Part shown: in pieces, positions 1-7,336 of the stretch
How the letters are laid out: every line of letters starts with the position of its first letter
Numbering within the stretch: position 1 is the first letter of the stretch
Origin: Burkholderiales bacterium
GTDB taxonomy: Bacteria > Pseudomonadota > Gammaproteobacteria > Burkholderiales > Burkholderiaceae_C
Reading direction: 5' to 3'
DNA length: 10,021 nt
Assembly (NCBI GenBank): GCA_013205525.1
Contig: JABMMR010000307.1
Location: 1-10,021, forward strand
Position numbers and translations under genes: made by a program
The notes under the pieces: generated by a model
What the model was told of the DNA's origin: nothing
Databases searched by the model: none
Seen by the model: the letters and a program-made list of their open reading frames with translations, nothing else

Positions 1-111
1 ACCTAGAATAAACCCTAGTTGGGTTATTTGACATAAGGAATTTCTCAAAAAGAAACAAGTCTGACTTTCAGATGTAAGAAAGCCATATCTTAGGCGTCAA
101 TTTGAATTCAA

Positions 112-831
112 TTACGGCGAGAAATCGGTAAGACGCATACGCATTCGCCCACCCTGAAATAATCTTGCGGTGGTGGGCTCATCGCGTTCAAGTTGTGCCA
201 AACCCACCCCAGGGCAAAACCACTCCCTCGTGAGAAGGGGGGTTGGTTTGTAAGCAAAAATATCGTCATGCCAAAGCATCAACTCCATTTTCCCGTCAAC
301 ACGCACACATTGCTCAAAGTGACCTGCTGGTGTGTCAAGCGATACATCGTTGGCAGCAATAACATAAGTCATGGGAATGCTTTTGTACTTATCAACATAG
401 CGAAAATCTGACGGCGACTCGTTGCGTCGGCGTAAAAAATAAGGGAAAGTGTTGTGCTTCCATTTGGCGCCAATAGCTATTTCGCTTGGCAAAACCTGGC
501 GTGGTTCCTCATCCATCACGGCTTGCTCTTGCAAGGGGGACTTCATCGCCACCCTTTGCACACCTTTGGCAGCGAACTGAAACCAGTATTCATGGCCATT
601 GCTGCTGCGTCGCAGCCAAGCGGTAGAGCCGTCTGCCAACAAAGCGCTGCCCAAATTATGAAACGCCATCGTTTGCTTGACGGTTTTACCTTCTGGGTCG
701 TCGTACACCGTTTCAACTTCATAGGTCCAACGTTTGCCGGCTCCCAGTGGAAACAAGGGGTTGTCGTTGACAGGCTTATCACAGGCGGTGAGAAAAAGCA
801 GGCTGCAAGCAGCAAGGAGGAAGCAGCGCAT
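112..831 (-). CDS. Putative outer-envelope lipoprotein, last gene of the TolQ/TolR-like operon
   Basis: The product is 239 residues. It opens with a short lipoprotein signal: MR, a hydrophobic stretch and the lipobox LTAC, which puts the lipidated cysteine at residue 17. Asp18 follows; in E. coli Asp directly after the cysteine favours inner-membrane retention, but that rule is not safe in other bacteria. The mature part is soluble-looking, starts near 'FPLGAGKRWTYEV', and has many aromatic and charged residues with no motif I can assign. The 'FPL..G..W.Y' opening is common in uncharacterised secreted or lipoproteins that look beta-rich. The ATG lies 2 bases after the stop of the preceding gene, so the two are almost certainly co-transcribed and probably translationally coupled. 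By position it could be the envelope partner of the predicted TolQ/TolR-like motor. Function unknown; lipoprotein status is well supported. Confidence 0.85.
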   Translation of the reverse strand: MRCFLLAACSLLFLTACDKPVNDNPLFPLGAGKRWTYEVETVYDDPEGKTVKQTMAFHNLGSALLADGSTAWLRRSSNGHEYWFQFAAKGVQRVAMKSPLQEQAVMDEEPRQVLPSEIAIGAKWKHNTFPYFLRRRNESPSDFRYVDKYKSIPMTYVIAANDVSLDTPAGHFEQCVRVDGKMELMLWHDDIFAYKPTPLLTREWFCPGVGLAQLERDEPTTARLFQGGRMRMRLTDFSP

Positions 832-833
832 GG

Positions 834-1331
834 TTATTTCTCTGGCACTTGAGGTGTGGGAAGGTCAAGAATCTTCACCTCTTGTTCGTCAGTGCCTGGG
901 TTGAGCCAACTCGGTCCCTTGCCATTGCCGCCCTTGACCTCGGCCGTGCCCATTTGCGGCACACCCTCGCGGCCTTTTTTCATGCCGTCAGCGATTTGCT
1001 CATGCAGCACGCGGGTGTAGGGAAGCTTGTAAGCACGCGGTTGCATCACGCTTTGACCTTCTTCAATAGGGGTCACCCACATGTACAAGGCGCCTTGAAA
1101 TTTGCCTCGGGGCTCATCCACAATCGCGGCAATCATCACAAATCGCGCGGGCAAGGCGTCTGTGCTGGGCAAACCCAGTAAAGAGTGCACACTGGCAAAG
1201 CCAAAGAAATAAAACCCCGTCACGCCCAAAGCCAGCAAGCCTTTGAGCCAGCGAGGCCAATGCGAGAAAACCAAAGCGAGTGCCACGAGCAGGGTAAAAG
1301 CCGCAAAGGCAAGTATGAAAGTAAGTGTCAT
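834..1331 (-). CDS. Hypothetical two-helix membrane protein
   Basis: The product is 165 residues. Two hydrophobic helices are visible at about residues 4-22 and 29-50, joined by a short 'SHWPRWLKG' loop, so this is a helical hairpin in the inner membrane. A soluble tail of about 110 residues follows. It contains a possibly beta-rich part ('GALYMWVTPIEEG', 'YKLPYTRVLHEQI') and ends in a Gly/Pro/Lys-rich, probably disordered stretch ('VKGGNGKGPSWLNPG'). Which side the tail faces is not clear. I recognise no family. The ATG is one base after the stop of the TolR-like gene and the stop is two bases before the lipoprotein gene, so it belongs to the operon and may be a structural or coupling part of the same complex. 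Confidence 0.82.
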   Translation of the reverse strand: MTLTFILAFAAFTLLVALALVFSHWPRWLKGLLALGVTGFYFFGFASVHSLLGLPSTDALPARFVMIAAIVDEPRGKFQGALYMWVTPIEEGQSVMQPRAYKLPYTRVLHEQIADGMKKGREGVPQMGTAEVKGGNGKGPSWLNPGTDEQEVKILDLPTPQVPEK

Positions 1332-1332
1332 A

Positions 1333-1962
1333 TCAAAAAGACTTCACAAGAATTTTGGGAATGGTGTTGATGTTCTCCACACCGCCATTGGGATTGACTG
1401 AAAACCGCATCATGGTCACCTCTTTGCCGCGACTCTCTAGCGTGGCTTGACCGTAGTAAACAACCTCTGCCTTGGGGTTGACCTTGATGACCGACAAAGT
1501 GGCCTCTACCGGTTGTCCGGCCTTGGGGTCGTTGCGGTCGATTTCCTTGCTCTCGTAGTAGTGCGCGTTGACCACAAATTCACCAGGCACGATGCTGCGA
1601 ATGGTGACAACTTCTTGGCGCAAAGGGTTCACCACTTTTTTGCCGTTGATCATGAGAGTGTTGTTGGAGTTGCCGCGGTCGTCTCGGTCGAGGTGCATCA
1701 AGTCGGCCTCGCGGTTGCGAAACCACACGCTTTCACCCGAGGGGCCTTGCACCCATAAATCCAAATCATTGGGGTCTAAATCGGGCCAAGACAAGGTGAT
1801 GATGAATTCGGCCTTGGCAGGTATATCGCCAGACTTCAAAGCCTTGGGGTTCATGGCCAACAAAGCAATGATGAAGCAAAACACAAACGCGATCAGCATG
1901 TTGAACAACATGTCATAAAAGGGATCAACCTCGGGTTCGCGTGAATGTCTGAGTTTGCGCAT
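1333..1962 (-). CDS. TolR/ExbD-like protein with an aspartate-rich periplasmic domain
   Basis: The product is 209 residues. After a short charged start comes one membrane helix at about residues 14-37, opened by 'DPFYDMLFNMLIAF'. An aspartate (Asp17) sits at the helix mouth, where TolR, ExbD and MotB carry the proton-accepting Asp. The periplasmic part is not the usual TolR/ExbD fold. It has 'LSWPDLDPNDLDLWVQGPSG' (58-76) and 'HLDRDDRGNSNNT' (90-102), then beta-like strands with 'GEFVVNAHYY'. This resembles DUF2135-type beta-sandwich domains ('DVDLWV..P.G' ... 'Y.V.v.YY'), whose acidic loops could hold calcium; that match is by eye. The ATG at 1960-1962 is preferred over longer readings because upstream codons overlap the TolQ-like gene, and only this start puts the helix at the N-terminus. 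It lies 13 bases after the TolQ-like gene. Confidence 0.82.
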   Translation of the reverse strand: MRKLRHSREPEVDPFYDMLFNMLIAFVFCFIIALLAMNPKALKSGDIPAKAEFIITLSWPDLDPNDLDLWVQGPSGESVWFRNREADLMHLDRDDRGNSNNTLMINGKKVVNPLRQEVVTIRSIVPGEFVVNAHYYESKEIDRNDPKAGQPVEATLSVIKVNPKAEVVYYGQATLESRGKEVTMMRFSVNPNGGVENINTIPKILVKSF

Positions 1963-1975
1963 AGGGCCGCAGTAA

Positions 1976-2656
1976 TCAGCGAGCGATGCGCATGCCGTGG
2001 CGCTGAGCTTGCGCCACCAAGTCATCGGCAAAACGGTCCATGCGCGTGAGTTGCAGGCCCAGCAAAATATTGCCGACCAATCCCACCATGGTGGTGAGCA
2101 GTGCCACGCCCAGACCAGAGGTAAGGTTGCGCAACAGGTCTTGGGCTTGCGACGGGTCAAAACTTTGAATCTGACCAATTTCCATGGCCAACACTGAAAA
2201 GCCAATCACCTTGCCCAAAAGACCGAGCTTGAGTTGCACACCATTGACCCACCACGCGGTGGAGTGCGCGCCGTGGGTGTGTTCCATAAGGAGGTCGAGT
2301 GGGGCGCCACTGTCTTGTGGGTTCAAGGCCAATGCATTCCAATAGTCACCCGCCCAGCCCTCAGCTTGAACCATGCTCTGTACACCACCGGCAGTGGCCC
2401 TTGAGAGTAAATCTCTTTGGTGCGCCAACTCGCGTGAGCGAACACCGCACCATAGGGTGGCGACGGCAAAGATGATGATGATGATCAGTGTGATGCCTGT
2501 GGGGTCTGAGCTCAGCAGCAAATGCCAGACCCCTTGAATGCCCAGCAACCATGTGGCAAAGACAAACAATCCCACCAGCACCAACCACTCAAACCACAGT
2601 GGTTCTACTTCCCAGTGCGGGTTTTTATTTTTCAAACTTTGGAAAAAAGACTTCAA
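1976..2656 (-). CDS. MotA/TolQ/ExbB-family proton-channel protein
   Basis: The product is 226 residues and is the first gene of the operon. Hydrophobic helices lie near residues 22-45, 53-72, 143-160 and 180-204. The C-terminal pair, 'LKLGLLGKVIGFSVLAMEI' and 'LTSGLGVALLTTMVGLVGNI', has the Gly/Thr-rich pattern of the MotA/TolQ/ExbB channel domain, followed by a charged cytoplasmic tail 'RMDRFADDLVAQAQ'. In characterised members five copies surround two TolR/ExbD/MotB helices and use the proton or sodium gradient to move them; the next gene supplies such a partner. The start is a TTG at 2654-2656 with AAGG eight bases upstream. I see no in-frame ATG upstream as far as I followed the frame, so the exact start is uncertain. 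The N-terminus is Trp-rich. The exact subfamily (TolQ, ExbB or other) cannot be fixed from sequence alone. Confidence 0.82.
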   Translation of the reverse strand: MKSFFQSLKNKNPHWEVEPLWFEWLVLVGLFVFATWLLGIQGVWHLLLSSDPTGITLIIIIIFAVATLWCGVRSRELAHQRDLLSRATAGGVQSMVQAEGWAGDYWNALALNPQDSGAPLDLLMEHTHGAHSTAWWVNGVQLKLGLLGKVIGFSVLAMEIGQIQSFDPSQAQDLLRNLTSGLGVALLTTMVGLVGNILLGLQLTRMDRFADDLVAQAQRHGMRIAR

Positions 2657-2664
2657 GTGAACTG

Positions 2665-2668
2665 CCTT
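2665..2668 (-). promoter_or_regulatory. Ribosome binding site supporting the TTG start of the TolQ-like gene
   Basis: AAGG on the minus strand with eight bases to the TTG at 2656. It is the only Shine-Dalgarno-like match near that start, and it supports TTG as the initiation codon. Confidence 0.45.
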
Positions 2669-2709
2669 GTAAGAAGAGGGCGGATGATAACTGAGGGATC
2701 TATAGAAAA

Positions 2710-2735
2710 TATCTAGGTGGCGGTTAAGGGGAGAT
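2710..2735 (+). repeat. Imperfect dispersed repeat, copy B
   Basis: This 26-bp stretch beginning TATCTAGGTGGCGGTT matches 9975-10000 at 20 of 26 positions without gaps and in the same orientation; five of the six differences are transitions. It lies between the divergent TolQ-like and exporter genes, about 55 bases before the exporter ATG. I do not recognise the repeat family. Confidence 0.45.
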
Positions 2736-2753
2736 TAAAAAGGGAATATGCTA

Positions 2754-2769
2754 GTCTCAAAAGTGAGAC
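2754..2769. promoter_or_regulatory. Perfect inverted repeat upstream of the exporter gene
   Basis: GTCTCA, a four-base spacer AAAG, then TGAGAC. The half-sites are perfectly complementary and end 19 bases before the exporter ATG, inside the 132-base region between the divergent operon and exporter. No T-run follows on either strand, so it is not an intrinsic terminator. It could be an operator for a repressor (TetR- or MarR-type repressors often guard drug exporters) or a hairpin in the mRNA leader. No regulator gene is in the window. I found no convincing -35/-10 pair around it. Confidence 0.4.
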
Positions 2770-2788
2770 CAAAAAATCATTGAGTTCT

Positions 2789-4219
2789 ATGAATCCGATT
2801 AATTCCACTGAAATAAATTCAACACATAAAAGCAAAATTAAACGCTTTCTTCCTCTGGTTGTGGGGATATCTTTATTTATGGATCAGCTCGATTCAACCA
2901 TAGTCAACTCTGCCATTCCCGCCATGTCGCTGAGTTTTGGCGTAGCTCCGTTAAGTCTTAAATCAGTGATGACAAGCTACATCATCAGTTTGGCAGTGTT
3001 CATCACTCTAAGCGGTTGGATGGCAGATCGATTTGGAACAAGACGCATATTTACTTTTGCAGTAACTGGGTTTACTGTCTCATCATTTTTATGCGGCATG
3101 TCTACTTCTGTAGATATGTTGACTTTTTTTCGAGTCATTCAAGGTATTTCTGCCGCACTGATGATGCCAGTTGGGCGACTGCTTATCCTGCGAACTTTTG
3201 AGAAGTCTGAGTTGCTACGTGCCATGAATTACGTGATCATCCCAGCGCTTATTGGCCCTTTACTTGGCCCGTCTGTGGGTGGATTGATCATTCATTGGTT
3301 CTCTTGGCCGATGATATTTTTTATCAATATACCTATAGGGATTGCGGTCTTGTTTTTTATCAATAACTACGTTCCAGACTATAAGAGCAATGAAAAAAAG
3401 TCTTTTGATTGGATCGGTTTTTTTCTGTTTGGCGGTGGCTTGGGGCTTCTGACATGGATGCTCGACCTCATAGACAATCAATATTCAAATTTTAATTTAA
3501 TCATCTTAGGAATCCTCACCGCCGTGCTGATGATTGCAGGCTTTATCTTTTACTCTTTTAAAGCAACCTCACCCTTGCTGAATTTTGATTTATTCAAGAT
3601 CAGGACATTTCGTATTTCCATCTTAGGTGGATTTTTCAGTCGCCTTGGGATGGGTGGCTTGCCATTTATATTGCCATTCCTTTACCAAATTGGGCTGGGA
3701 TTTCCGGCTTGGAAAGCGGGATTGTTGACTGTGCCAACCGCCTTGGCTGCCATTGCAATGAAGATTTTTTCTCCAACTGTTTTAGCTTTTTTTGGCTATA
3801 AGCGAGTTTTAATTTTAAATACGGTTCTTATTTCGTTTGTATTGTTCTTTTATGCGCAAGTTGGCAAAAATACTTCTATAGAACTTATTGTTTTTATTAA
3901 TCTCATTTTGGGATTTTTGAGTTCCTTGCAAATGGCCTGCATAAATTCTTTGGTATTTTCAGACATTGCAAAAAATCAATCCAGTGTGGCAAGCACCATG
4001 AGCAGTTCTGTTCAGCAATTGACCTTTAATTTTGGACTGACTGCCAGTGCTTTGGCCATTGGGTTTTTTCTAGAAAATTTTGATTCCCAACGACAGGATC
4101 AAACTCTTCATGCATTGCACCTGTCATTCATCGCACTGGGCGCTATAACTTTGTTGTCCACTCTGTGGTTTTTTTATTTGGAAGGCACTGATGGAAAACA
4201 AATCAGCGGCCACAATTAA
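2789..4219 (+). CDS. MdtD-like DHA2-family drug exporter (MFS, 14 helices expected)
   Basis: The product is 476 residues from the ATG at 2789, typical for 14-helix drug:proton antiporters of the inner membrane. Visible signatures are the DHA2 first-helix motif 'LDSTIVNSAIP' (34-44), motif A 'GWMADRFGTRR' (76-86) and antiporter motif C 'GPLLGPSVGG' (156-165) followed by 'WPMIFFINIPIG'. 'MMPVGRLLILR' and 'FRISILGGFFSRLGMGGLPF' closely resemble E. coli MdtD. Substrate is unknown; it does not sit next to RND pump genes as mdtD does. A longer reading from a GTG at 2717 is possible but would start inside the copy B repeat without a ribosome site, so the ATG is preferred (TGAG four bases upstream, weak). 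The gene is visibly more AT-rich than its neighbours, a possible sign of transfer. It converges on pqqE with only 10 bases between the stops. Confidence 0.9.
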   Translation: MNPINSTEINSTHKSKIKRFLPLVVGISLFMDQLDSTIVNSAIPAMSLSFGVAPLSLKSVMTSYIISLAVFITLSGWMADRFGTRRIFTFAVTGFTVSSFLCGMSTSVDMLTFFRVIQGISAALMMPVGRLLILRTFEKSELLRAMNYVIIPALIGPLLGPSVGGLIIHWFSWPMIFFINIPIGIAVLFFINNYVPDYKSNEKKSFDWIGFFLFGGGLGLLTWMLDLIDNQYSNFNLIILGILTAVLMIAGFIFYSFKATSPLLNFDLFKIRTFRISILGGFFSRLGMGGLPFILPFLYQIGLGFPAWKAGLLTVPTALAAIAMKIFSPTVLAFFGYKRVLILNTVLISFVLFFYAQVGKNTSIELIVFINLILGFLSSLQMACINSLVFSDIAKNQSSVASTMSSSVQQLTFNFGLTASALAIGFFLENFDSQRQDQTLHALHLSFIALGAITLLSTLWFFYLEGTDGKQISGHN

Positions 4220-4229
4220 TTCAAACGGC

Positions 4230-5378
4230 CTAGGACTGGGTACTCAACTTGCGTGAATTGATCGGGTCGCGAAACACCAGTGGCTTAACTTCAATACGTT
4301 TTGCATCTGGTATTTGGGCGTAACTGACTGCATCAAGTACCACTTGGTGATGTTCTGATTTATCACACACAGGATCGGCGTTGGAAGCATCTCCCGTCAG
4401 CATCAGCGCCTGACAACGGCAGCCACCCAGATCTTTTTCCTTCTCGTCGCAGGAACGGCAAGGTTCTTTCATCCAAGCGTCACCACGGTACTTATTGAAC
4501 GCTTCCGATTCGTACCATATGTCTTTGACCGACATATTTTTTACATTTGGAAATTCCAGCTGCTTGATCATCTTTGCTGTGTGACACGGCAGTGCCGAGC
4601 CATCGGGCGTGATGGTCAGAAAAATATTGCCCCAACCATTCATACATTTTTTAGGTCGGGTTTCGTAGTAGTCGGGGACGACAAAAAAGATACGCAATTT
4701 GTCACCGAGCTTTTCACGGTATTCATTGGTTACGCGTTCTGCCCGCTCTAATTGCTCTCGACTGGGCATGAGTCCATCACGGTTGAGTTGCGCCCAAGAA
4801 TAATATTGACTGTTAGCCAACTCCAAATATTCGGCGCCTAGGTCAACTGCCAATTCAATGATTTTTTCTATGTAGTCAATATTCAAGCGATGGATGACGC
4901 AATTGAGCACCATAGGCCAGCCGTTGGACTGTATCAACTCTGCGGCTTTTTGCTTCAAGGCAAAGGTTTTGGTGTGCGACAAAAAGTCGTTGAGCTCACG
5001 CGTGGAGTCTTGAAAAGACAACTGCACATGGTCCAACCCAGCGGCTTTCAAAGCTTTAGCGCGTTCGGCCGTAAATCCTATGCCAGAGGTCAACAGGTTG
5101 GTGTAAAAACCCAGCTTGTGCGCTTCAGCAACGAGATCTTCTAAGTCATCTCGAACCAGCGGCTCGCCGCCTGAAAAACCGCATTGAACGCTACCGGCCG
5201 CACGCGCATCCCTCAGCACCTTGATCCATTCCTGGGTGGTCAACTCCGGACCATGCTGGGTGTAATCCACCGGGTTGTAACAAAACACGCAATGCAAGGG
5301 ACATGCATATGTGATCTCAGCCAACAACCACAAAGGTGGGCCTACCGTGACTTCCTTGCCATTGACCATCGGTGTCAT
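4230..5378 (-). CDS. pqqE: PqqE, radical SAM enzyme that crosslinks PqqA
   Basis: The product is 382 residues, normal for the family. PqqE uses S-adenosylmethionine and iron-sulfur clusters to join the Glu side chain to the Tyr ring of PqqA, the first step of PQQ synthesis in the cytoplasm. The radical SAM cluster motif CPLHCVFC gives Cys26, 30 and 33, and GGEP follows at 70-73. The C-terminal SPASM domain has Cys245, 265, 307, 310, 320, 322 and 338. All fit the Methylorubrum PqqE cysteines with a constant offset of 3. Asp316 falls where that enzyme uses an unusual aspartate cluster ligand (recalled from the literature). The ATG overlaps the pqqD stop by the ATGA arrangement, so the two proteins, which form a complex, are translationally coupled. 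It is the last gene of the pqq cluster. Confidence 0.97.
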   Translation of the reverse strand: MTPMVNGKEVTVGPPLWLLAEITYACPLHCVFCYNPVDYTQHGPELTTQEWIKVLRDARAAGSVQCGFSGGEPLVRDDLEDLVAEAHKLGFYTNLLTSGIGFTAERAKALKAAGLDHVQLSFQDSTRELNDFLSHTKTFALKQKAAELIQSNGWPMVLNCVIHRLNIDYIEKIIELAVDLGAEYLELANSQYYSWAQLNRDGLMPSREQLERAERVTNEYREKLGDKLRIFFVVPDYYETRPKKCMNGWGNIFLTITPDGSALPCHTAKMIKQLEFPNVKNMSVKDIWYESEAFNKYRGDAWMKEPCRSCDEKEKDLGGCRCQALMLTGDASNADPVCDKSEHHQVVLDAVSYAQIPDAKRIEVKPLVFRDPINSRKLSTQS

Positions 5379-5653
5379 GCTTTTACCCAGCCTTGTTTAG
5401 ACGCAATTTCCAAAAAAGCAAGAACGTCGCTTTGCAAGCCAGTTGCATCGAAATCTTTTTCAAGTTCGGCAATCAAGGCAACGACATTTTTTTTACCGTC
5501 TAAGCGCTTGATGATTTCTCCGGCGCTTCCATTCAACTTGACCATACCTTCCGGGTACAACAGCACCCAAGCCTGTTGCACTTCTTCCCATTGAAGACGA
5601 AACATGGGTGACAGTGCAGGCGTGGTATTTAAAACAGCGTCTTCACTGCTCAT
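5375..5653 (-). CDS. pqqD: PqqD, PqqA-binding chaperone
   Basis: The product is 92 residues, the usual PqqD size. PqqD is the founding member of the RiPP recognition element fold: it binds the PqqA peptide and presents it to PqqE. Family features visible are '[26 protein letters not shown]' (split here by the family's beta strands), then '[12 protein letters not shown]' and '[12 protein letters not shown]', typical of the helices of the winged-helix-like fold. The ATG at 5651-5653 lies inside the end of pqqC (11-base overlap). Longer in-frame readings would run back into pqqC and give residues unlike any PqqD. The stop overlaps the pqqE start. In some organisms pqqD is fused to pqqC or pqqE; here it is separate. 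Confidence 0.95.
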   Translation of the reverse strand: MSSEDAVLNTTPALSPMFRLQWEEVQQAWVLLYPEGMVKLNGSAGEIIKRLDGKKNVVALIAELEKDFDATGLQSDVLAFLEIASKQGWVKA

Positions 5654-6398
5654 GTTTAGGCCCGGTGATTTGCACATTGCACTGGTCCAGCATGATGGCG
5701 TCTGCCAAAGCCCAAAGCACATTGAGCTTGAACTGCAGAATTTCCAAAGCCCGCTCTTGCAATGCGCGAGTTTGGCTGAAGTAATCTAGAGTAAATGTTA
5801 AACCGTGTGCTACATCACGACGCGCTTGTGTCAGTCGGTTTTTGAAATACAGCAAACCCGTGGAATCTACCCAAGGGTATTTTTCCGGCCAAGTGTCAAT
5901 GCGCTGCTGGTGAATATGTGGCGCAAACAATTCGGTCAAACTGGAGGCTACAGCTTCTTGCCAAGGTTGACGGCGCGCGAAGTTGACATAGGCATCCACC
6001 GCAAAACGACTGGCAGGTGCAACAAAGCGCAATGAAGTGACATCGTCACGACTCAAACCCACTGCCTGCCCCAGTTGTATCCACGCTTCTATACCGCCTT
6101 CATCTTTCAGCCCGTTGAGCTCAAAACCATCATGGTCAAGAATGCGCAAAATCCATTCACGCCGGATTTCACTGTTGTCGCAGTTTGACAAGATCGCTGC
6201 GTCTTTCATGGGTATAGAAATTTGGTAATAAAACCGGTTGGCCACCCAGCCGCGCAGTTGTGCGGCATTGAGTTTGCCCTCTGCCATCATGATGTGAAAC
6301 GGGTGATTGATATGGTAGCTGCTACTCTTACCACGCAGCAATGTTTCAAATTCTTCAGCACTCCAAGGCTTACGGGTATCTGCTTTGGCCTCGTTCAT
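5643..6398 (-). CDS. pqqC: PqqC, pyrroloquinoline-quinone synthase
   Basis: PqqC (EC 1.3.3.11) closes the ring and carries out the final eight-electron, cofactor-free oxidation to PQQ, using O2. From the ATG at 6396-6398 the product is 251 residues, the same length as Klebsiella PqqC. Conserved blocks are 'YHINHPFH', '[19 protein letters not shown]', 'RILDHDG' and '[12 protein letters not shown]'. By alignment with the Klebsiella protein, the active-site residues are kept as His89, His163, Tyr184, Arg188 and Lys224 (Klebsiella 84, 154, 175, 179, 214). An alternative TTG start at 6408-6410 overlaps the pqqB stop as TTGA and has GGAG eight bases upstream, so a product four residues longer is quite possible. 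Either way translation is tied to pqqB. The 3' end overlaps pqqD by 11 bases. Confidence 0.96.
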   Translation of the reverse strand: MNEAKADTRKPWSAEEFETLLRGKSSSYHINHPFHIMMAEGKLNAAQLRGWVANRFYYQISIPMKDAAILSNCDNSEIRREWILRILDHDGFELNGLKDEGGIEAWIQLGQAVGLSRDDVTSLRFVAPASRFAVDAYVNFARRQPWQEAVASSLTELFAPHIHQQRIDTWPEKYPWVDSTGLLYFKNRLTQARRDVAHGLTFTLDYFSQTRALQERALEILQFKLNVLWALADAIMLDQCNVQITGPKHEQ

Positions 6399-6406
6399 TG
6401 TGTTGT

Positions 6407-7321
6407 TCAAAGTTCAATCTCCATGCCGTCAAATGCCACCTCAATGCCGTGTGCAGTCAAGGTCTGTCGTTGCGGGCTGATCTCGTCCAAGATGGGGTTG
6501 GTGTTATTGATATGGATCAAAACTTTACGCACATGCACAGGTAATTTGTCTAACCATTCAATCATGCCCTCAGCGCCGCTTTGTGGCATATGCCCCATGG
6601 CACGCGACGTTTTTTTGGAAGCTCCAAGCGTAATCATTTCATCATCGGTCCACAGCGTTCCATCAACCATCACGCAGTCCGCTTCTTGCATGGCCTTCCA
6701 CACATGCGGTTCAATTTGCGCAAGCCCGGGCGCGTAGAACAATGTTTTGCCACTGATTTGGTCTTTCACACTGAGGCCTATGTTGTCACCGGGCTGTGGT
6801 TTGTCACGGTGGGGCGAATAAGGTGGCGCATTGCTGATGAGGGGCAGGGCTTCAAACTCTAAGCCCGACAGGCTGGGGACTTGGAAGGTATTTTGCAAAT
6901 GCAATTCCTGCCAGTCTATGCCGCAGTAATGCTCCAAGACCTTGAACAAAGGGTTACCCGTGCTCAGGTCTTCACGCACCAAGGTATGACAATAAAGGGG
7001 AAGTTTTTGGCGGTGCTCGCGCAGCATTAAAAGCCCGGTGGTGTGATCGATTTGCGCATCCATCAACAACACGGCAGCGATGCCGGTGTCGCGCAAGGCG
7101 CGGGCAGGTTGCAGCGCAGGAAAAGCCTTGATTTGTTGCAACACATCAGGTGACGCGTTAACCAGCAACCAATCGGTTTGGTTGGCTGTGACTGCAATAG
7201 ACGACTGGGTACGGGCAAGGTGATGGCGGCTTCCATTGCGAACTGCACTGCATTGCGGACAATTGCAATTCCATTGAGGAAAGCCCCCACCAGCGGCAGA
7301 ACCAAGTACATGTATTTTCAC
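6407..7321 (-). CDS. pqqB: PqqB, metallo-beta-lactamase-fold enzyme of PQQ synthesis
   Basis: The product is 304 residues from a GTG at 7319-7321, giving the conserved opening '[20 protein letters not shown]'. PqqB has a metallo-beta-lactamase fold and has been reported as an iron-dependent hydroxylase acting on the Tyr-Glu diamino-acid intermediate; an older proposal was PQQ export. Visible are the cysteine cluster CNCPQC (Cys19, 21, 24), thought to be a structural zinc site, then '[10 protein letters not shown]', '[12 protein letters not shown]', 'YAPGL' and 'HINNTNPIL' near the C-terminus. A longer reading from a TTG at 7354 would begin inside the terminator hairpin at 7346-7360, so GTG is the better start. 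No good Shine-Dalgarno precedes the GTG. It is separated from pqqA by 109 bases with two terminator-like hairpins, and its stop overlaps or nearly meets pqqC. Confidence 0.95.
   Translation of the reverse strand: MKIHVLGSAAGGGFPQWNCNCPQCSAVRNGSRHHLARTQSSIAVTANQTDWLLVNASPDVLQQIKAFPALQPARALRDTGIAAVLLMDAQIDHTTGLLMLREHRQKLPLYCHTLVREDLSTGNPLFKVLEHYCGIDWQELHLQNTFQVPSLSGLEFEALPLISNAPPYSPHRDKPQPGDNIGLSVKDQISGKTLFYAPGLAQIEPHVWKAMQEADCVMVDGTLWTDDEMITLGASKKTSRAMGHMPQSGAEGMIEWLDKLPVHVRKVLIHINNTNPILDEISPQRQTLTAHGIEVAFDGMEIEL
6419..6422 (-). promoter_or_regulatory. Ribosome binding site near the pqqB/pqqC junction
   Basis: GGAG on the minus strand, eight bases from the TTG at 6410 and 20 bases from the ATG at 6398. 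The spacing favours the TTG as the pqqC start, although protein length favours the ATG. Confidence 0.4.
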
Positions 7322-7336
7322 AACAGCGCCGCTTTT

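Noticed and set aside
11..25. AACCC-TAGTT-GGGTT followed by ATTT, a possible terminator near the left edge
   Set aside because: The five-pair stem is AT-containing, the T-run is only three bases, and no gene on that strand ends here within the window.
193..852. Plus-strand open frames across the lipoprotein gene
   Set aside because: They are shadows of the minus-strand gene: no ribosome sites, no recognisable domains, low-complexity composition.
1963..2205. Longer reading of the TolR-like gene
   Set aside because: It overlaps the channel gene by over 200 bases and gives a Trp/Cys-rich stretch typical of an out-of-frame shadow.
112..2656. Zorya-type defence system
   Set aside because: A MotA-like and a one-helix partner are present, but there is no ZorC/ZorD or other helicase or nuclease gene and the partner lacks an OmpA-like domain.
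5654..5722. N-terminal extension of pqqD
   Set aside because: The extra codons lie wholly inside pqqC in another frame and give a Cys/Trp-rich stretch unlike PqqD.
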